Part shown: in pieces, positions 23,051-34,990 of the stretch | Position numbering within the stretch: the first letter of the stretch is position 1 | Layout: each line of letters begins with the position of its first letter | Origin: Angiostrongylus vasorum | Taxonomy: Eukaryota > Nematoda > Chromadorea > Rhabditida > Metastrongylidae | Assembly (NCBI GenBank): GCA_018806985.1 | Contig: JADANN010000202.1 | Coordinates: 372,001 to 436,000, forward strand | Reading direction: 5' to 3' | DNA: 64,000 nt | Program-made: the position numbers and the translations under genes | Notes under the pieces: generated by a model | What the model saw: the letters and a program-made list of their open reading frames with translations, nothing else | What the model was told of the DNA's origin: nothing | The model's database searches: none

Positions 23051-23879
23051 TGAATAAAGAAATACATTGGTCCGAATTTTCTTGAAGCTTGGTAGTAAAT
23101 CCGGTATTTCATCATCTGTCAGAGGCATGATTTAAAGAAGGTTAAAGAGCATTTCTTCTAAGCTCTTATGAAGACAAGAATGATATACCATAATGACAAA
23201 AAATCTTTCTATATTTTCAGCAGTTTTTTCAGATTTTTTCGTCAAGGACATCGACGTCAACGTAAAGATGAAGAGGGATCCAAAGCTATCTGACCATACA
23301 TTTCGTAATAATCGCCTTCATTATAAAATTGCCATCAAGAGATACTCTCTAAAGCTCTAATCAAAAGCACAAACACTTTCTTAACAATGAGAAAAGTTTT
23401 GACTCGGATAAATCTGAGAGGTGTATTTTTTATGTCACGTTTCTCACACCTCTGTTTCTCACGTCCTTCTAATAGATACGAAGGGTGTCGTAACTGAGTA
23501 ACAGTTGCACTTGTTATAGGAAATCACTTTAGAGCTTTTAAGAAGGAAAAGAAGCCAACATCTGTAACAGTCTGCTCAAGTGCAACCTAAATGGTGACTC
23601 AAAAACCGGGCTGAACTTTATTCTATGAAATGGAAGTTGACAAACGACTACCAAAGCTTACCAAAGCTGGTTTTTCCAGTAATTATCGATAATGTTTCTA
23701 CGGCTAGAGATATCGAATTCATCTCCCAATATGTTCCTTTCATTTTTTTTTCCGTTTTGTTTCTTTTTCTTCGACTTTAAATGTATTCGGATTCAAAACT
23801 CGTAAGTAAAATTAAAACGGAATTTCCGTTTCCAAAATTGTAGAACCACGTGCCGCAGTCACAAAAAATGAAGAGAAAT
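23051..23879. other. no recognisable feature
   Basis: AT-rich, no domain or repeat family recognised. Confidence 0.35.
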
Positions 23880-24262
23880 GGAGCAATAGAGTGGCATTCA
23901 ACACCAGCAAGGTGCTGGTTCGAACCCACTCAGCACACACCAAGCCTCTCACTCCCTCCATGGTCGAAAAATTGTAACCAGTCTTTGTCTGTCCCGACTC
24001 ACTCCTTCAAACTCTCTCACGAATGCTCTAACCCAGCTATCCCAGGACTTTAGGGACAATCGACTCAACCTACATTCAACGACATTCGCAAAGAAGGAGA
24101 CGACGATCATCAAGCAGCAGCCGAACCTACTACACGCGAAAAAGTTCGGCGACTTTTGTGCATGATGGATGCGAGAAAACGAAGTAAATGCAAGAGGTAC
24201 AGGGATCCGCGCAGTAGATGTGAAAACGGGTCGTGTAAAGTATAATAAAACAAAATGCATTT
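23880..24262 (+). repeat. SINE family C copy
   Basis: Head with GCTGGTTCGAACCC (B box), diverged core TCACTCCCTCCATGGTCG, body CATCAAGCAGCAGCCGAACC, 3' module GGATCCGCGCAGTAGATG and tail TAATAAAACAAAAT. Confidence 0.75.
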
Positions 24263-24504
24263 AAAAATCGAGTTTTATTTAAGCTTAACCACTCAAAAAA
24301 TATATAGGTTCTATGTAAGACAATAAAAGGGCGCAATGGCCTACCTTTGTTTACAGTTGAAAAGCGTAGTTATCATCGTCGGTTAATCTCTTAGGGATGC
24401 GTTGTGTGTCCGATCAATTCGTAGTGTCGTAGAGGTGATTGGGTGGATATACAAGTACTCACACAGCTTGCTGATATATCAAGGGAGTTATTGTATCCTG
24501 TCTG

Positions 24505-24640
24505 AGATGTCTGGCACTAATTTACCGACTCCGGAGCGATAGTGAGCTTGCTTAGCCAGGACCACCATATCGAACTAGTGACCACGTCTCCATCGTAGTG
24601 TCCCTTTAACCACTGCTGCATAGGAGATATCGTTTTTGCA
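24505..24640 (-). repeat. family B-like head fragment, diverged
   Basis: Minus strand reads GCAGCAGTGGTTAAAGGGAC, then GGTCACTAGTTCGATATGG (B-box-like), then a weak match to the core. Low similarity overall. Confidence 0.4.
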
Positions 24641-27040
24641 CGGCTGACAAAACATAATACAACGAGAATCACTTTGTCATTCTTTGGTTATGAACGTTAT
24701 CTACGCTACCATTCGCTGTGTGTCACTATGGTCAGTTATGCAAATACATTGCTGTGAGCACTTGGAAGTATTTTGCAGCTTATTTAGAGTCTATTTCATT
24801 GTGTTTTATAATGTCCATACGGTCGCTTGGTCCAAATCGCTTGCACACTGTATTCTCCATATGGGCGTTGTGGGTAATGATTATTACTGTGTGGGAATGA
24901 AATGAACTGAGATCGTTGTTTTTTCCAAGTTTTATAACAATTCATTTCCGGCTGTCTACAATCATCTCTCATTGTAAAGATAATGGTGATGAAAATAGCT
25001 ATAATAGCTTTCCAGTGAGAAATTACCTCGTGTTTTATTCGTAGCAAAATTTTTTTGTGTAAAAAATGGCAACTTCGATCACATCGCCTAAAATCCTATT
25101 AGCTCAAAAGTAACTTAAGAAATCATCAGTAATCTTTCCGATTGTCCTCGTTGTGAAAAAAAGCTGCCGAAAGGGCTCTGATCTCTCAAAAGAGACGAAC
25201 AGACAATCGTGCCTTTTGAATGTGCCTTACTATCTCTTCCAGTTTGTCGTGAGAAAGTGGTTATGAGTAGCTTAATATGCACTGCGGCAAAGAAACAAGA
25301 TACATTGGCGGTTCACTTGACCGAAAAGTTCTACGTTCGTGACAAGTCAATCCAAGATCAACGCAAGAATCTTCGTTTGACGAGAGTTTTTCGATAACTT
25401 TGTGTAGAAACTATTTTAGAATGCAAAAACACATGTAAAATTGAATGGCAGTTAGGTACGCCATTTTTCTCATCCTAGGCGATGTTTTTTCTAACAGAAG
25501 CAGGTGGAGAGAACTGAATGCAATCACGATAGCGCGTTCGGAAAGTTAGGTCTACTGTCGAGCCTAAGGAAGACGATGTTCATAATAATAAGAATCAGCT
25601 TTGTTACTTAAGCTCGATCTAAAATTACGAGTATCTCCGAATGTCGCGCTTATGCAAACCTGGGTAAGGAAAGTCGGCATGAAGAACGGCTTAGTTCTAG
25701 AGCGGAGCAAGAAAAAAAGATGACTTAGGAAGGGTACAAAAACCATTAACAGGATAGTGACATAGAAAAAAGAACTATTTAATAAGTATCCACTTTTCGA
25801 CTACATTGGCTCCTCCTTATAAAAGTGACGACGATCAGGTGCTTCATAGCGAACTGATACACGCACTTTTTTGCTAAATGTTAGCTCTGAGCACCTTATA
25901 ATTGAAAGCGGAAATTAGGGAGAGGATGTTATTTAGAATGACCCATCAGGATGTAAGGAAGATAATATGCTGGTGTTATTCTTTCAAATTCCGTCCTGAT
26001 TGTGCCGATGCACACCTTGTCGATCTAAAATATGGTACATTTAGCCTATCCGGGAAGAATGGCAGCCTTGGATGGTCCCGTTTTAACTTGTCACAATGCA
26101 TTTTCATTGCAGAATTTCTAATAAAGGATGCTGTCAGCATTTCGAAAATGTAAGATAAGACCGTTTTGCTATATATTCGTGACTTAAAGCGATGATAATA
26201 GGTCCATTATGTGATTATAGATGATATAAGTACAGATCCTAAAAATTATGTTTTGATCGGGCGATCAATAATTATTGTTACTGAGTTATAGCCATCACAA
26301 AAAGGGTTGGTGAAATATCTGACGCACACGAGAGTGAAATAGTGACATTTAGATGAAAAAGAAAGGATAGAGAAAATAAAAAACTCTCAGTATCGATATC
26401 AGAGGACAAGGGCAAAGGAATCCATTTCAACAACAGGAAAGCTGAAAATTATAGTCTGAGCCAAAGAAAAGTGCTTTAGGTGGTGGTTTGAATGGCGAGT
26501 TCAACAGACTATAATTTATGAGTTCTGGGTGAGAAAAATGCCAAGAGAAATGTTTTCCTAACCAATTCAAACATAGGAGATGTACGAGGAGATGACTCTT
26601 TAGCTTGTATTTTATAAAATTATTTGAAATACTACATTTATGGCTGAAGTTGCTCCGATAAGACCGAAAGTGAGTCTTGCCATCAAAAGGGTGTCTTGCC
26701 ATCACATATGGATCGGAAACAACGTTGGATTAATGTCTCTGAAACTTGCTGAGAGTAAAAGACAGAAATTCTCCGACAATTCTTCTCCCCCTTCCTCACT
26801 TAATGTTTAAATATTTGGAGGCATATCTGGTTCCAGAAGATCTCCTCAACGAGGTATTTTCATCGCTAGGAAAACGAAATAAAAGTTAAAGTACAAAGCT
26901 CTCGGCGTCGACCATTCCCTAATGGATGCATCATGAATTCTGCTCCATTCATATCATTGCTGAGGTGAAAGAAAGAATATTTGAGCATTGCAGTGACTTA
27001 TGGTAGCTTACAAGTGTATCAAGTCAGCGTTTTCATTCTC
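24641..27040. other. no firm gene; one weakly conserved frame
   Basis: Plus frame 24684-24905 resembles the frame at 7202-7480 (shared LWS..Q...C.H.E and SL..VYF..FY spacing), function unknown. A frame at 25902-26153 has no recognisable domain. No repeat family members noticed. Confidence 0.25.
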
Positions 27041-27047
27041 GTAGAGA

Positions 27048-27308
27048 AGCCTGGGGGCGCGTGTAGCACAGTGGTCGGAGGCACCCTGCAATACACATGG
27101 GATCGATCCAGCGCCCCTAGCCCACCAAGATTTCCATCTTTCTTGGGTAGGGTAGCAGCACTGACTCGATACATCGGTAGGCCAGCGCGAGTCACTGTAA
27201 AGCTAGATATACATTCAGTGATCTTCAAACGATTCCCAATGAAGTCGGATGCATGGCGCATCCTTCAGGGGATTGATCAACGCCCAGAGCTTTATCCCTT
27301 TACAATTT
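27048..27308 (+). repeat. SINE family B copy
   Basis: GGGCGCGTGTAGCACAGTGG head, GGGATCGATCC B box. The core is partly deleted (TCCATCTTTCTTGGGTAGGG). Tail GATTGATCAACGCCCAGAGC. Confidence 0.8.
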
Positions 27309-27572
27309 TCTAAAGAAGTCTAACATTGATTTGTCAAATCTGACAGAATGTCGAGCTTGATTAACCAGAGGGCAGTAGTCGAAACAGAGACCGATCAAGT
27401 GTTTATTAAACGGCACATGTAACCAATGCGCTACACGAGCACTCATTTCCTACCTGAAGATTTATTATCCGCTACCAACATAGCTCTGTAATAAATACGG
27501 ATATTAAAGCAGAATCGAAACCAATGTCAGTTTACATTGGCGGTGATTCCATTTGCAGATACAGATCTATAA

Positions 27573-27965
27573 TTCCTCCCAACGGTTTACCGCCTCATCG
27601 TGGCTAGGAGGTGTTCCTGGGTGTCGGACTGCGACGTACAGCGGGGGGATTCGTCCCCCCTGGCTGGGTCTCCCAAGCTCAGAAGGAGTCCGGCGTTTCC
27701 ATCAGGAAGCCTAGCTAAGAGTAAACCAATACCAGGATCCACCACCATCCTGGTATCAAAGTCGCATGGTGGTAAACCTCCCTATGATCCACAAGGGCTG
27801 CGACTGCCCGTGGTAGTGAAGACCTGGGTCAGACTTTGGCCAAGTTGACCACGGGACTCCAGAGAACCATAATGGCTTAGCCAGCAAATCTCCGAAAAAT
27901 GGAGATTATGCTGGGGCCCGCACAACCAATGAGGACGGGCCATTCAATTACCAAGTAAGTAAGAT
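27573..27965 (+). repeat. family D repeat, full length
   Basis: CCTCCCAACGGTTTACCGCC start, TAAACCAATACCAGGATCCA interior, GTGGTAGTGAAGACCTGGGT. The 3' module is TTATGCTGGGGCCCGCACAA with an AAGTAAGTAAG tail. Best copy for comparison with the RTE 3' end at 44312. Confidence 0.85.
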
Positions 27966-29044
27966 CTATAATTTGGAAAATCTTTTGATTTAAAAGTTCG
28001 TCCGGATAGCTCAAATGCTCTTTGGTGCTTCTGTTTAGAAAAAATACGTATTCTAATGAAATGAGAGACAAGAAGGTGCTTAAACGATCAATATTTAAAT
28101 CGCTATTAGCTGGAAGCCTAATAGAGTTAGTGAAATCGCGATAGATGTCCTTTAGTAAAGGAAAGAAAAAAAAATGTACACACGTGTCCTTGCTTTCATT
28201 GTCTATTAAAGGATTACCAACATTCTTCAAAAAAGATTGAGTGCTTGAGCGTTATATGGCTGGTTTCGTAGAGTTGTTCGAGAACTTAATAAATTTGAAA
28301 GTTGAAGTACATATTCAGGCTAAATGAAGTTTAATGATTCATTACGAGTTGGTGGCGTGTTCTGTTCTGCACAGCTCAAAGGATCAGAAATTAGTAGCAT
28401 GAAGAAACACCTGTCAGGTACTAATATGATGCCAAGATGATGGAAATAGAAGTTAGAGAGATTTTTTAATGGAAACCTGTATTGCTGTATCTGTATTGAA
28501 CACACTTTTGTCTCTGGTTGAGCTAAGCTGCACAATAGCTTCAAAATCGGAACTTCACCATTCTACAACCATAATTTTATAGAAGTGAAATTTCATAGAA
28601 GAAGAATGAAAGCATGAAAAGGACTCTACTCGTTCTGTCATTGATAACCAAGTAACTCGATTAGATGTCAGTATCAGTAAAGTTCATATGTCCCCTGTCG
28701 CGCACGAGAGTCGAAAAACGATTAATATTGCACCATTGGTATATTTCTCTTTTATTTAGTTTCCCTGATAATGAAAACTGACCACGGAGGCCTCTTATGT
28801 AGTAGCAAAGACTCAATTAATGTCAGATTTAAGCGTGGAAATACTGAGCTCCAACTGCGTTTGAGAGATCCTGCTGATGATGAATCCCATTCCTTGTATC
28901 ACTGTTCGACAATAGGGAACATCCCACCTTCTATTCACGACGAGGCAGTGAACCAGTAATAGTTTTATCAATAAAAACGATATTAACTCGTTAATATTAT
29001 TAATACTAAGCTTTACTATTATTTTGTCCTCTTATCATTATATT
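27966..29044. other. no firm feature
   Basis: A minus-strand frame (28230-27970) includes NIDRLSTFLSLISLEY, superficially like a receptor DRL motif, but the flanks are not hydrophobic and no splice-paired exons fit. No repeat recognised. Confidence 0.25.
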
Positions 29045-29300
29045 GATAACTCTGCCCTCATACCCACGTAGGAACGTCGTAGCCCGGCTATCCCAGAGAC
29101 TGCAAAGAGAATCGACCCGTCCAGTATTCTACGACGTTCACAAAGAAGGCGAAATCCTCAAGCAGTAGCCAAACAAAATGCGGAATTTTCGAAGAACTTT
29201 GTGGACGATGAGGGCGAGGAAGCGAATCGAAAGCAAGAAATGCTGAGATCTGCACAGCAGATGAGATGATGGATAATGTAAAATAATAAGTGAAATAAAA
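29045..29300 (+). repeat. family C copy, head missing
   Basis: GAACGTCGTAGCCCGGCTAT, ATCCTCAAGCAGTAGCC, GAACTTTGTGGACGATG, GCTGAGATCTGCACAGCAGA and tail AATAATAAGTGAAATAAAAT. Confidence 0.7.
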
Positions 29301-31149
29301 TTCAACTTACTTGCTTGAATTTCTGAGAAAATTATTCTGAAATCAATTAGATATCAATGTGTGACTCGCTAATTGCATGTTTCTCATAATATGAAGCCTC
29401 AGAAGGAGCAGAAAAAAATTGTAGTCGACTATGGATGGCGTGGAAAAAATGGCTACACCAAGAAATCTAAAAAAAAACTAGTTTTGCGAAAAGAACTTGA
29501 ATATGACGTGCAATTGGCATCCGTCTGTAAAACTATGTCCCCAAAGCCTCCGTGTGAATTCCTGGGTCAGCAACTAGACATGATGAACGTTAGAAAATCG
29601 ATATGAAACGGAAGAAAGTGAAGAACACCAGGATCGTTGTCTGCTTCGAGTTATTCGATTACGGTTCTGTTTCTCTTCCGCACTTCTGGAAAACCTAGAG
29701 GTTACAGAACAAAGTGAGAAGGTGATCGTAATATCGAGTCTCTAATAATAGAAGTATGCCGTTTAAAGCTAATCGGAACAAAATGTGGAGCTTCGACAAG
29801 GAGGCGATCACTAAGTCAATGGTCAAAGTTCTATGTGAGGGCTTTGCGGAATCACAAAGTACATAGATAAACAATATTTTACACAGGTCGGTAGCACAGA
29901 AGCAACTTAAAATGGTTCCAAAAAGTACTCAAACAAAAAAAAACTTCACTGACACAAAACATATTACTCGGTGGTTTAACAACTTTATAACAACTGAATT
30001 AAATGCCTTGGATACGTGGAACAACTAGGTTCTTTTCACCTTCTTATTATTGGTTGTGCCCTTGCTCAGTTCGGTGTAAATTGATGTTCGATTTATCGTA
30101 ATCTCATAAACGACAGGCTGCCTATAACCGAGCGATTTTCTATGAAACAGCGCTTTTGTACTCATACTACTTCTATGCTTCTGAAAGAGTTTTTTAAGTG
30201 ACCCCCAACTAGATGCATTCTTCTGTGGATTAGTGATAGTCGGATACGTTTTCACATAAGAAGATGGTCATACTAGTACAGACCTCATTTACTTATCCCT
30301 ATGCAATGAATGACGTGATTTGCAAGAGGTGTGAGATCGAACCAATGTGCATGTCGCAGAGCACTAATCAGTGAACTAGACTGTTCTGCGAATTAAAAAA
30401 AAACGAGTAGAAATCGGTCGAGTAGTGTACCACTTGTGGACGTGCAACATTTTAATAATTCAGTAAAGCTGTGAAAAAATCTACGAAGCTCCACTATGTT
30501 GATATGGTTCTAGCGGAAGTAGGAATTCGTTTGAAATTAGTGGTGACGGACGTTACCGTATCCCTTGAAATGTTACTGAACTGGCAGAAGGTTATTGTTT
30601 AACAAAAAAAAATTCTTTTATTTGAAGGCATTTTGTATTGCTGCAGATAAAGACAACAAATCAAATGTTGACAATTAGTTTAGAAGACAATTACATTTAG
30701 TTTTTAATATTCAATGTGATAAACGAGCTATTTAAGGATTACTGTAGCCAGTAGTTGCAATAGAAGCTGGAATAAATCCTGTGATAATCAGGACATAAAT
30801 GTTTATGAGGGTCTTTCAAGGTAAAGCAAAACCGATATGTGCTCCAGGCCACCTACATTGACAACGTTAGTTTAAAAGAACAAATTCAGGGAAAAAAACG
30901 ATGAAGCCTAAATGTCAAATGAGAGCGGACCATCTGAGTATCTGAGCAAATGACGCCCGCAAATATTTCAAAGATTTCAATTAATTAGACTGAATAGTGT
31001 GTGAATTCTTCTTTCACTGACAGCAACCTACAGAGGAGCTAGCTCGTGGAGAGTGCTGCACGAAATTATTCGCCGCCTGCACTTCTGTTATGCTCACCAG
31101 TCGTGTGCTCACACTTTGTTGATGCAGAGGATGCCAGATTCACCACGGC
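29301..31149. other. no recognisable gene
   Basis: A lysine-rich frame at 29373-29606 and a minus frame at 30025-30255 show no known domain. Nothing else noted. Confidence 0.25.
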
Positions 31150-31515
31150 ACGAGAAGCGCTGTGGTTAAAAAACGCCCCTTCTTCGTAGTCACTCTGGAC
31201 CAACTAATCCCTCCATGTTTCCAACGGCAGCAAATTGCTACCAGAGTTGTGCGGCAGAAGCTCACACCAGTCGGTGAAGCCTAGCGAGACCGTGTGGCGA
31301 AAGCAACACGAACCCCGTAGTATAGCTATTCCAGAATTCTATGGAAAGTGGGATCGAACAGATTTTAACGATATTCAAACAAAATCATTAGCCAGCACCG
31401 AATCCCCTCCCAAATCCGAGGAACTCGAGCGAGGATGGAGGCGTGGAAAAAAAATCGGGTAAAAAAAAGTGCTGGTTTCTCGACAATATCTGAAGCTAGA
31501 CCAAACAAAATAAAT
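31150..31515 (+). repeat. family C copy, diverged
   Basis: AATCCCTCCATGTTTCCAAC core, GCTATTCCAGAATTCTATGG body, and ACAAAATAAATTTGAAAATA tail region. Recognisable by order rather than close identity. Confidence 0.5.
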
Positions 31516-31574
31516 TTGAAAATAAACAAAGGCTTGACTCTAGGCGACAATAACGTTTAATTTTTTATTTGCTA

Positions 31575-31765
31575 CCTCTTATTTTTTTTCACGGCAGGGT
31601 ACTACGTGAAATACAATCACAATGAATTTGAGTTATAAGCAAAACTCGGAACCTTAGTTGATCTTCGAACCTTGGATTATTCTTTCCGGGGTCTCACGTC
31701 TTATCCACTTCACCACTCAGACCCTTGCTTTGCATTTTTTCTCGGCCACTTTTTTCTCCTTCACT
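31575..31765 (-). repeat. family E tRNA-like repeat
   Basis: On the minus strand: GGTCTGAGTGGTGAAGTGGA (A-box-like), CCAAGGTTCGAAGATC (B-box-like), then a downstream segment ACTCAAATTCATTGTGATTG. Too diverged to fold as a functional tRNA. Confidence 0.5.
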
Positions 31766-31912
31766 GAGCTAAGCAATCATCTGTCAACGGGAATGTTCTG
31801 TGGACCACAAATCGGCATTGGACGCAGTTAAGCTGAAGCTCCAGTCGTAATCACTACGTTTAACTTCTATTTACAGCCCTTTACTTTTTTCTCGACAACA
31901 GAAGAGCAAAGC

Positions 31913-31995
31913 AAGGGACTCGGTGGTGCAGTGGATAACATGTGAGTTTAGGGATAGGTTTATCACGGAGTCGGATATCAATGAGGTTCCGAATT
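31913..31995 (+). repeat. family E fragment
   Basis: GGACTCGGTGGTGCAGTGGA head followed by GAGGTTCCGAATTTTGCTCA. Opposite orientation to the copy just upstream. Confidence 0.5.
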
Positions 31996-32994
31996 TTGCT
32001 CATATCTAAGCATCATTCTACTTAGCTATTATTTTAAGTGTTTAAAAAGACCTAAAAACTTGTGGCCCTAATTAGCTGACATGTGTGTCTTAGGATGGGG
32101 CCACTGAGATCGCTCATGTTCTTGCATCAGTGACTTGAAGCTTTGAATGAATTTACTCAGTGATGCGTTTCCTTTTCAGATGGCGATTAGCTAAGAAACA
32201 ACACCTCGACAGTTCTCTATTGTTTATTAGGTCTACTAATGGCCGTTTACAAGTTTCGACTAGTCACGTTTCATTTTTAATCTGTTTAGAAAAAATGGAA
32301 CCAAGCAAATTGAAAATGTTTCCTGGAAATGTGACGACGGAGAGAATAAGGTGAGAAAATTTTGTTACTGGATCATTTAATACAAAGCACTCCAATCACT
32401 GACAGTTGTTTTAACACTACTAAAATCCTCGCAAGTAATGGAATCACATCAGGTCTTTCGAAAATTAGTGTCGGAATTGTAATCTCATTTTCTTCCGATA
32501 TGTTCTAACAACACTTTTTTTCCGATGTCCTAATATTGTTTATCACTCGAAGGCTTATTTTATTCCTTGAAATTAAATCATAATACAATCTGTAAAAAAA
32601 ATACAAATTGAATTTTTTGACTAATTTTGAAGGTTACAATTTCAGACGTCAAAACAAAAATTACGACTGAGCCGCTTTTATAAAATCAACTCGAAAGCAG
32701 TCAAGTCAAACGGCTCGAGATATTAGTGGAGAGTAAGTCCAAGAAAGTTGTATCGAAAACGCGGTGAAACGTTGGTTTGGAAAAATTTGTTCACATGAGA
32801 GAAGTCCCAGATGTCCAGGTATTGATAACGATGAATTAAAGCCTGAGAGCAAATACATACATTCACAGTTCCCGCTCCCCACACGTAACAGCGTAACAGC
32901 ACGGTGAGTAGCCTTTTTTGATCAGTATGGAGTTGTTTGAAAGTTTGATCTTCATTAATACTGCAAATATTTCACTGAATATAAGACTATTGTT
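31996..32994. other. no recognisable feature
   Basis: AT-rich with no repeat family member or domain noted. Confidence 0.3.
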
Positions 32995-33235
32995 ATATTA
33001 AATACGTGTAGGCTCTGAAGAAGGCGAAATCGCCGAAACGTCAGCCATCGACCAACAACACCAAAAGCAACGACAACAACAATAACAACACAACAACAAC
33101 AACAACAACAACAACGACAACGAAGACGTGTACCAAGCTCACATTGGCTCAGAAAGGTCAGTTTATAAGATCGTATAAATAAATATATCATCTCTTTATG
33201 CCGAGGCTTATAGAAGGTCGGTCTTTTGAGTTATT
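32995..33235 (+). mobile_element. PLE 3' end, solo, with hammerhead-like core
   Basis: GGCTCTGAAGAAGGCGAAAT is followed directly by CGCCGAAACGTCAGCC. Stem II here is the perfect four-pair GGCG-AAAT-CGCC. An ACAACAACA tract follows, then the terminal ATGCCGAGGCTTATAGAAGG block. Confidence 0.75.
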
Positions 33236-33239
33236 AAGA

Positions 33240-33960
33240 GATGTTCAGTCACGACTGTTCGAGAACTTGCAAAAAAAGCTTGATATGAAGATTTCAACTC
33301 TTTCACAGCATTTAGGAAGTACTAGAAGATGGAAGAGCCGGACAAATAGGTTGCGCACGGATTCAATGGCAATCAAAGAAATTGCCGTTTTGAGGGAACA
33401 TCGGCACTTCTTGTATGCAAGCAGAACGACTTGCTGCTCTTTTTGTATTCTGAAATGCGACGAAAAATTGGCCTTCCAGATTAGCCGGAGATGATAGTTG
33501 CAGTGTGTGCACTAAAAGAAAGTCCTGCAGAACTTCCCAAAGCCGAAATTGCACTAAAAGAAGGTCATGGGGACCATTTCATGGTTTGTTGCCGGTTTAA
33601 TTCGTAACAGCTTTCAGCATCCAGGTGAAACGATTAGAGCGGGAGAATGAAATCGAATAAGTCGAGAAAATTCTGCACGAAGCCAAACGACTGTGTTGCG
33701 CATTGTTCAACAGAAATGGACCAATCTTTCTGAGCGATGAAACGGAGCGACGTTCCGTACAACCAACGCTACAGATGTGCTGAGAAACTCTGCCATATCG
33801 ACCTTAGTCACCGGACCTCTTGCCTACACTTCGTCAAGCATCTTTATTAGTTCGTGTGAGAGAAATGCTTTAGAAACGAAGCCAAAGGCAGTAACTGCCT
33901 TTAAGGACTCCATCGGCCTCAGAGTACCGAAAATTTTAGGCTACCGTTATAATAAAGACG
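33240..33960 (+). pseudogene. mariner-family transposase relic
   Basis: Split over several frames, the translation retains the order of mariner landmarks. ISTLSQHLGSTRRWKS is followed by CDEK near 33455-33466, WFAAGLIRNSFQHPGETI near 33575-33635, LFNRNGPIFLSDE near 33700-33740, and finally TAFKDSIG...GYRYNK near 33895-33950. These parallel the transposase helix-turn-helix, catalytic and C-terminal blocks (W-AG-I--SF--PGETI is typical). Many stops and frameshifts show an old dead copy. Terminal inverted repeats were not found. Confidence 0.6.
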
Positions 33961-34609
33961 TTTTTGAAGGCAAAAACGTCGCCGATACATGGCACTTTAA
34001 AAAATACAGGTTGAAATGTGACATTCATTTTAAAGAGAGCTGATGTGAAATGAGTGTTGCAAATCGACAACTGTGTCATAAAAATCCATTTCCCGACATT
34101 TATTCGGAATTCGATGCTATCAATGCTCGCTTTGATACCGTAGCGAGGGTTTTTGGTCTCTAGAATAGCAGAAATCGATAAATCGGTCGTGTAGAGTGCA
34201 ATGAGAGCGGTATATACAGTAATGAAAGGTAGGATCATAATATGACGAAATCTACAGGAACTTTTGCTGAACAAATTCGTTTAGTAGACCTGTTAAAATG
34301 CCAGACACATGAGCTTTTCAATGCCGTTAGAGTATCGTAGTTGCCGTTTTGTAACGGGGGCGGCGATTTTCTGAACAACAAATCAAGGAAGAAACGATGA
34401 CATTTCCGAGGAACATACAATTTTTTTATTGAGGCTGACTGTATGACGGCAGTCAAAGTACACAGAAGTAACAAAATTCGTTGTACTCGTAGCAGAAGAC
34501 GTATTTTAGAAAACAACGAAAATTATCAAAGAAAAGTTCCTCACGAACTTTTGCACCACCTTTATCATCCGTAATTTTCTTAGACGGAGAGTTCTTTTTT
34601 ATTTTATAC

Positions 34610-34990
34610 AACCCATCTTCGTATCTACTGCGTGGATTCCAACACTTCTTGCATTTGATTCGTCTCCTCAAAATCATCATCCCGCAGAACTTTTCGCGTG
34701 TGGGTTCGATAGTCGCTTGAGGATTGTCGTCTTCTTCAACTCGTCACCCTGTCGCCGCCGAATGTTAGTCGACTCGATTCTCCTTAAAAATCAGCGGTAA
34801 ACTTGCTAGCGCGTTCCCAGACCTTCATCAGCCAGTCTCTAGCTCTTGTGGGTTAGATGAAACAAGGTAATCGCAGACGAGCCTATTACCAGTTTCTTGA
34901 CCCAAAGGGATCAGTGGACGGTTGAGCTAGGTGGGTTCGAACAACGGAATGCGACTATTGAATTCCATCATCACACCACAGGATTAACCA
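34610..34990 (-). repeat. SINE family C copy
   Basis: Minus strand: GTTGTTCGAACCCACCTAGC head, body CTCAAGCGACTATCGAACCC, 3' module GTTGGAATCCACGCAGTAGA. Confidence 0.65.

Noticed and set aside
27966..28230. Receptor-like NIDRLSTFLSLISLEY segment
   Set aside because: Flanking residues are polar, spacing to the Pro/Tyr is wrong, and no partner exons were found.
31650..31765. Possible tRNA gene (A and B boxes visible)
   Set aside because: The acceptor and anticodon arms do not pair convincingly and the segment recurs as family E. The same applies to the heads of families A, B and C.
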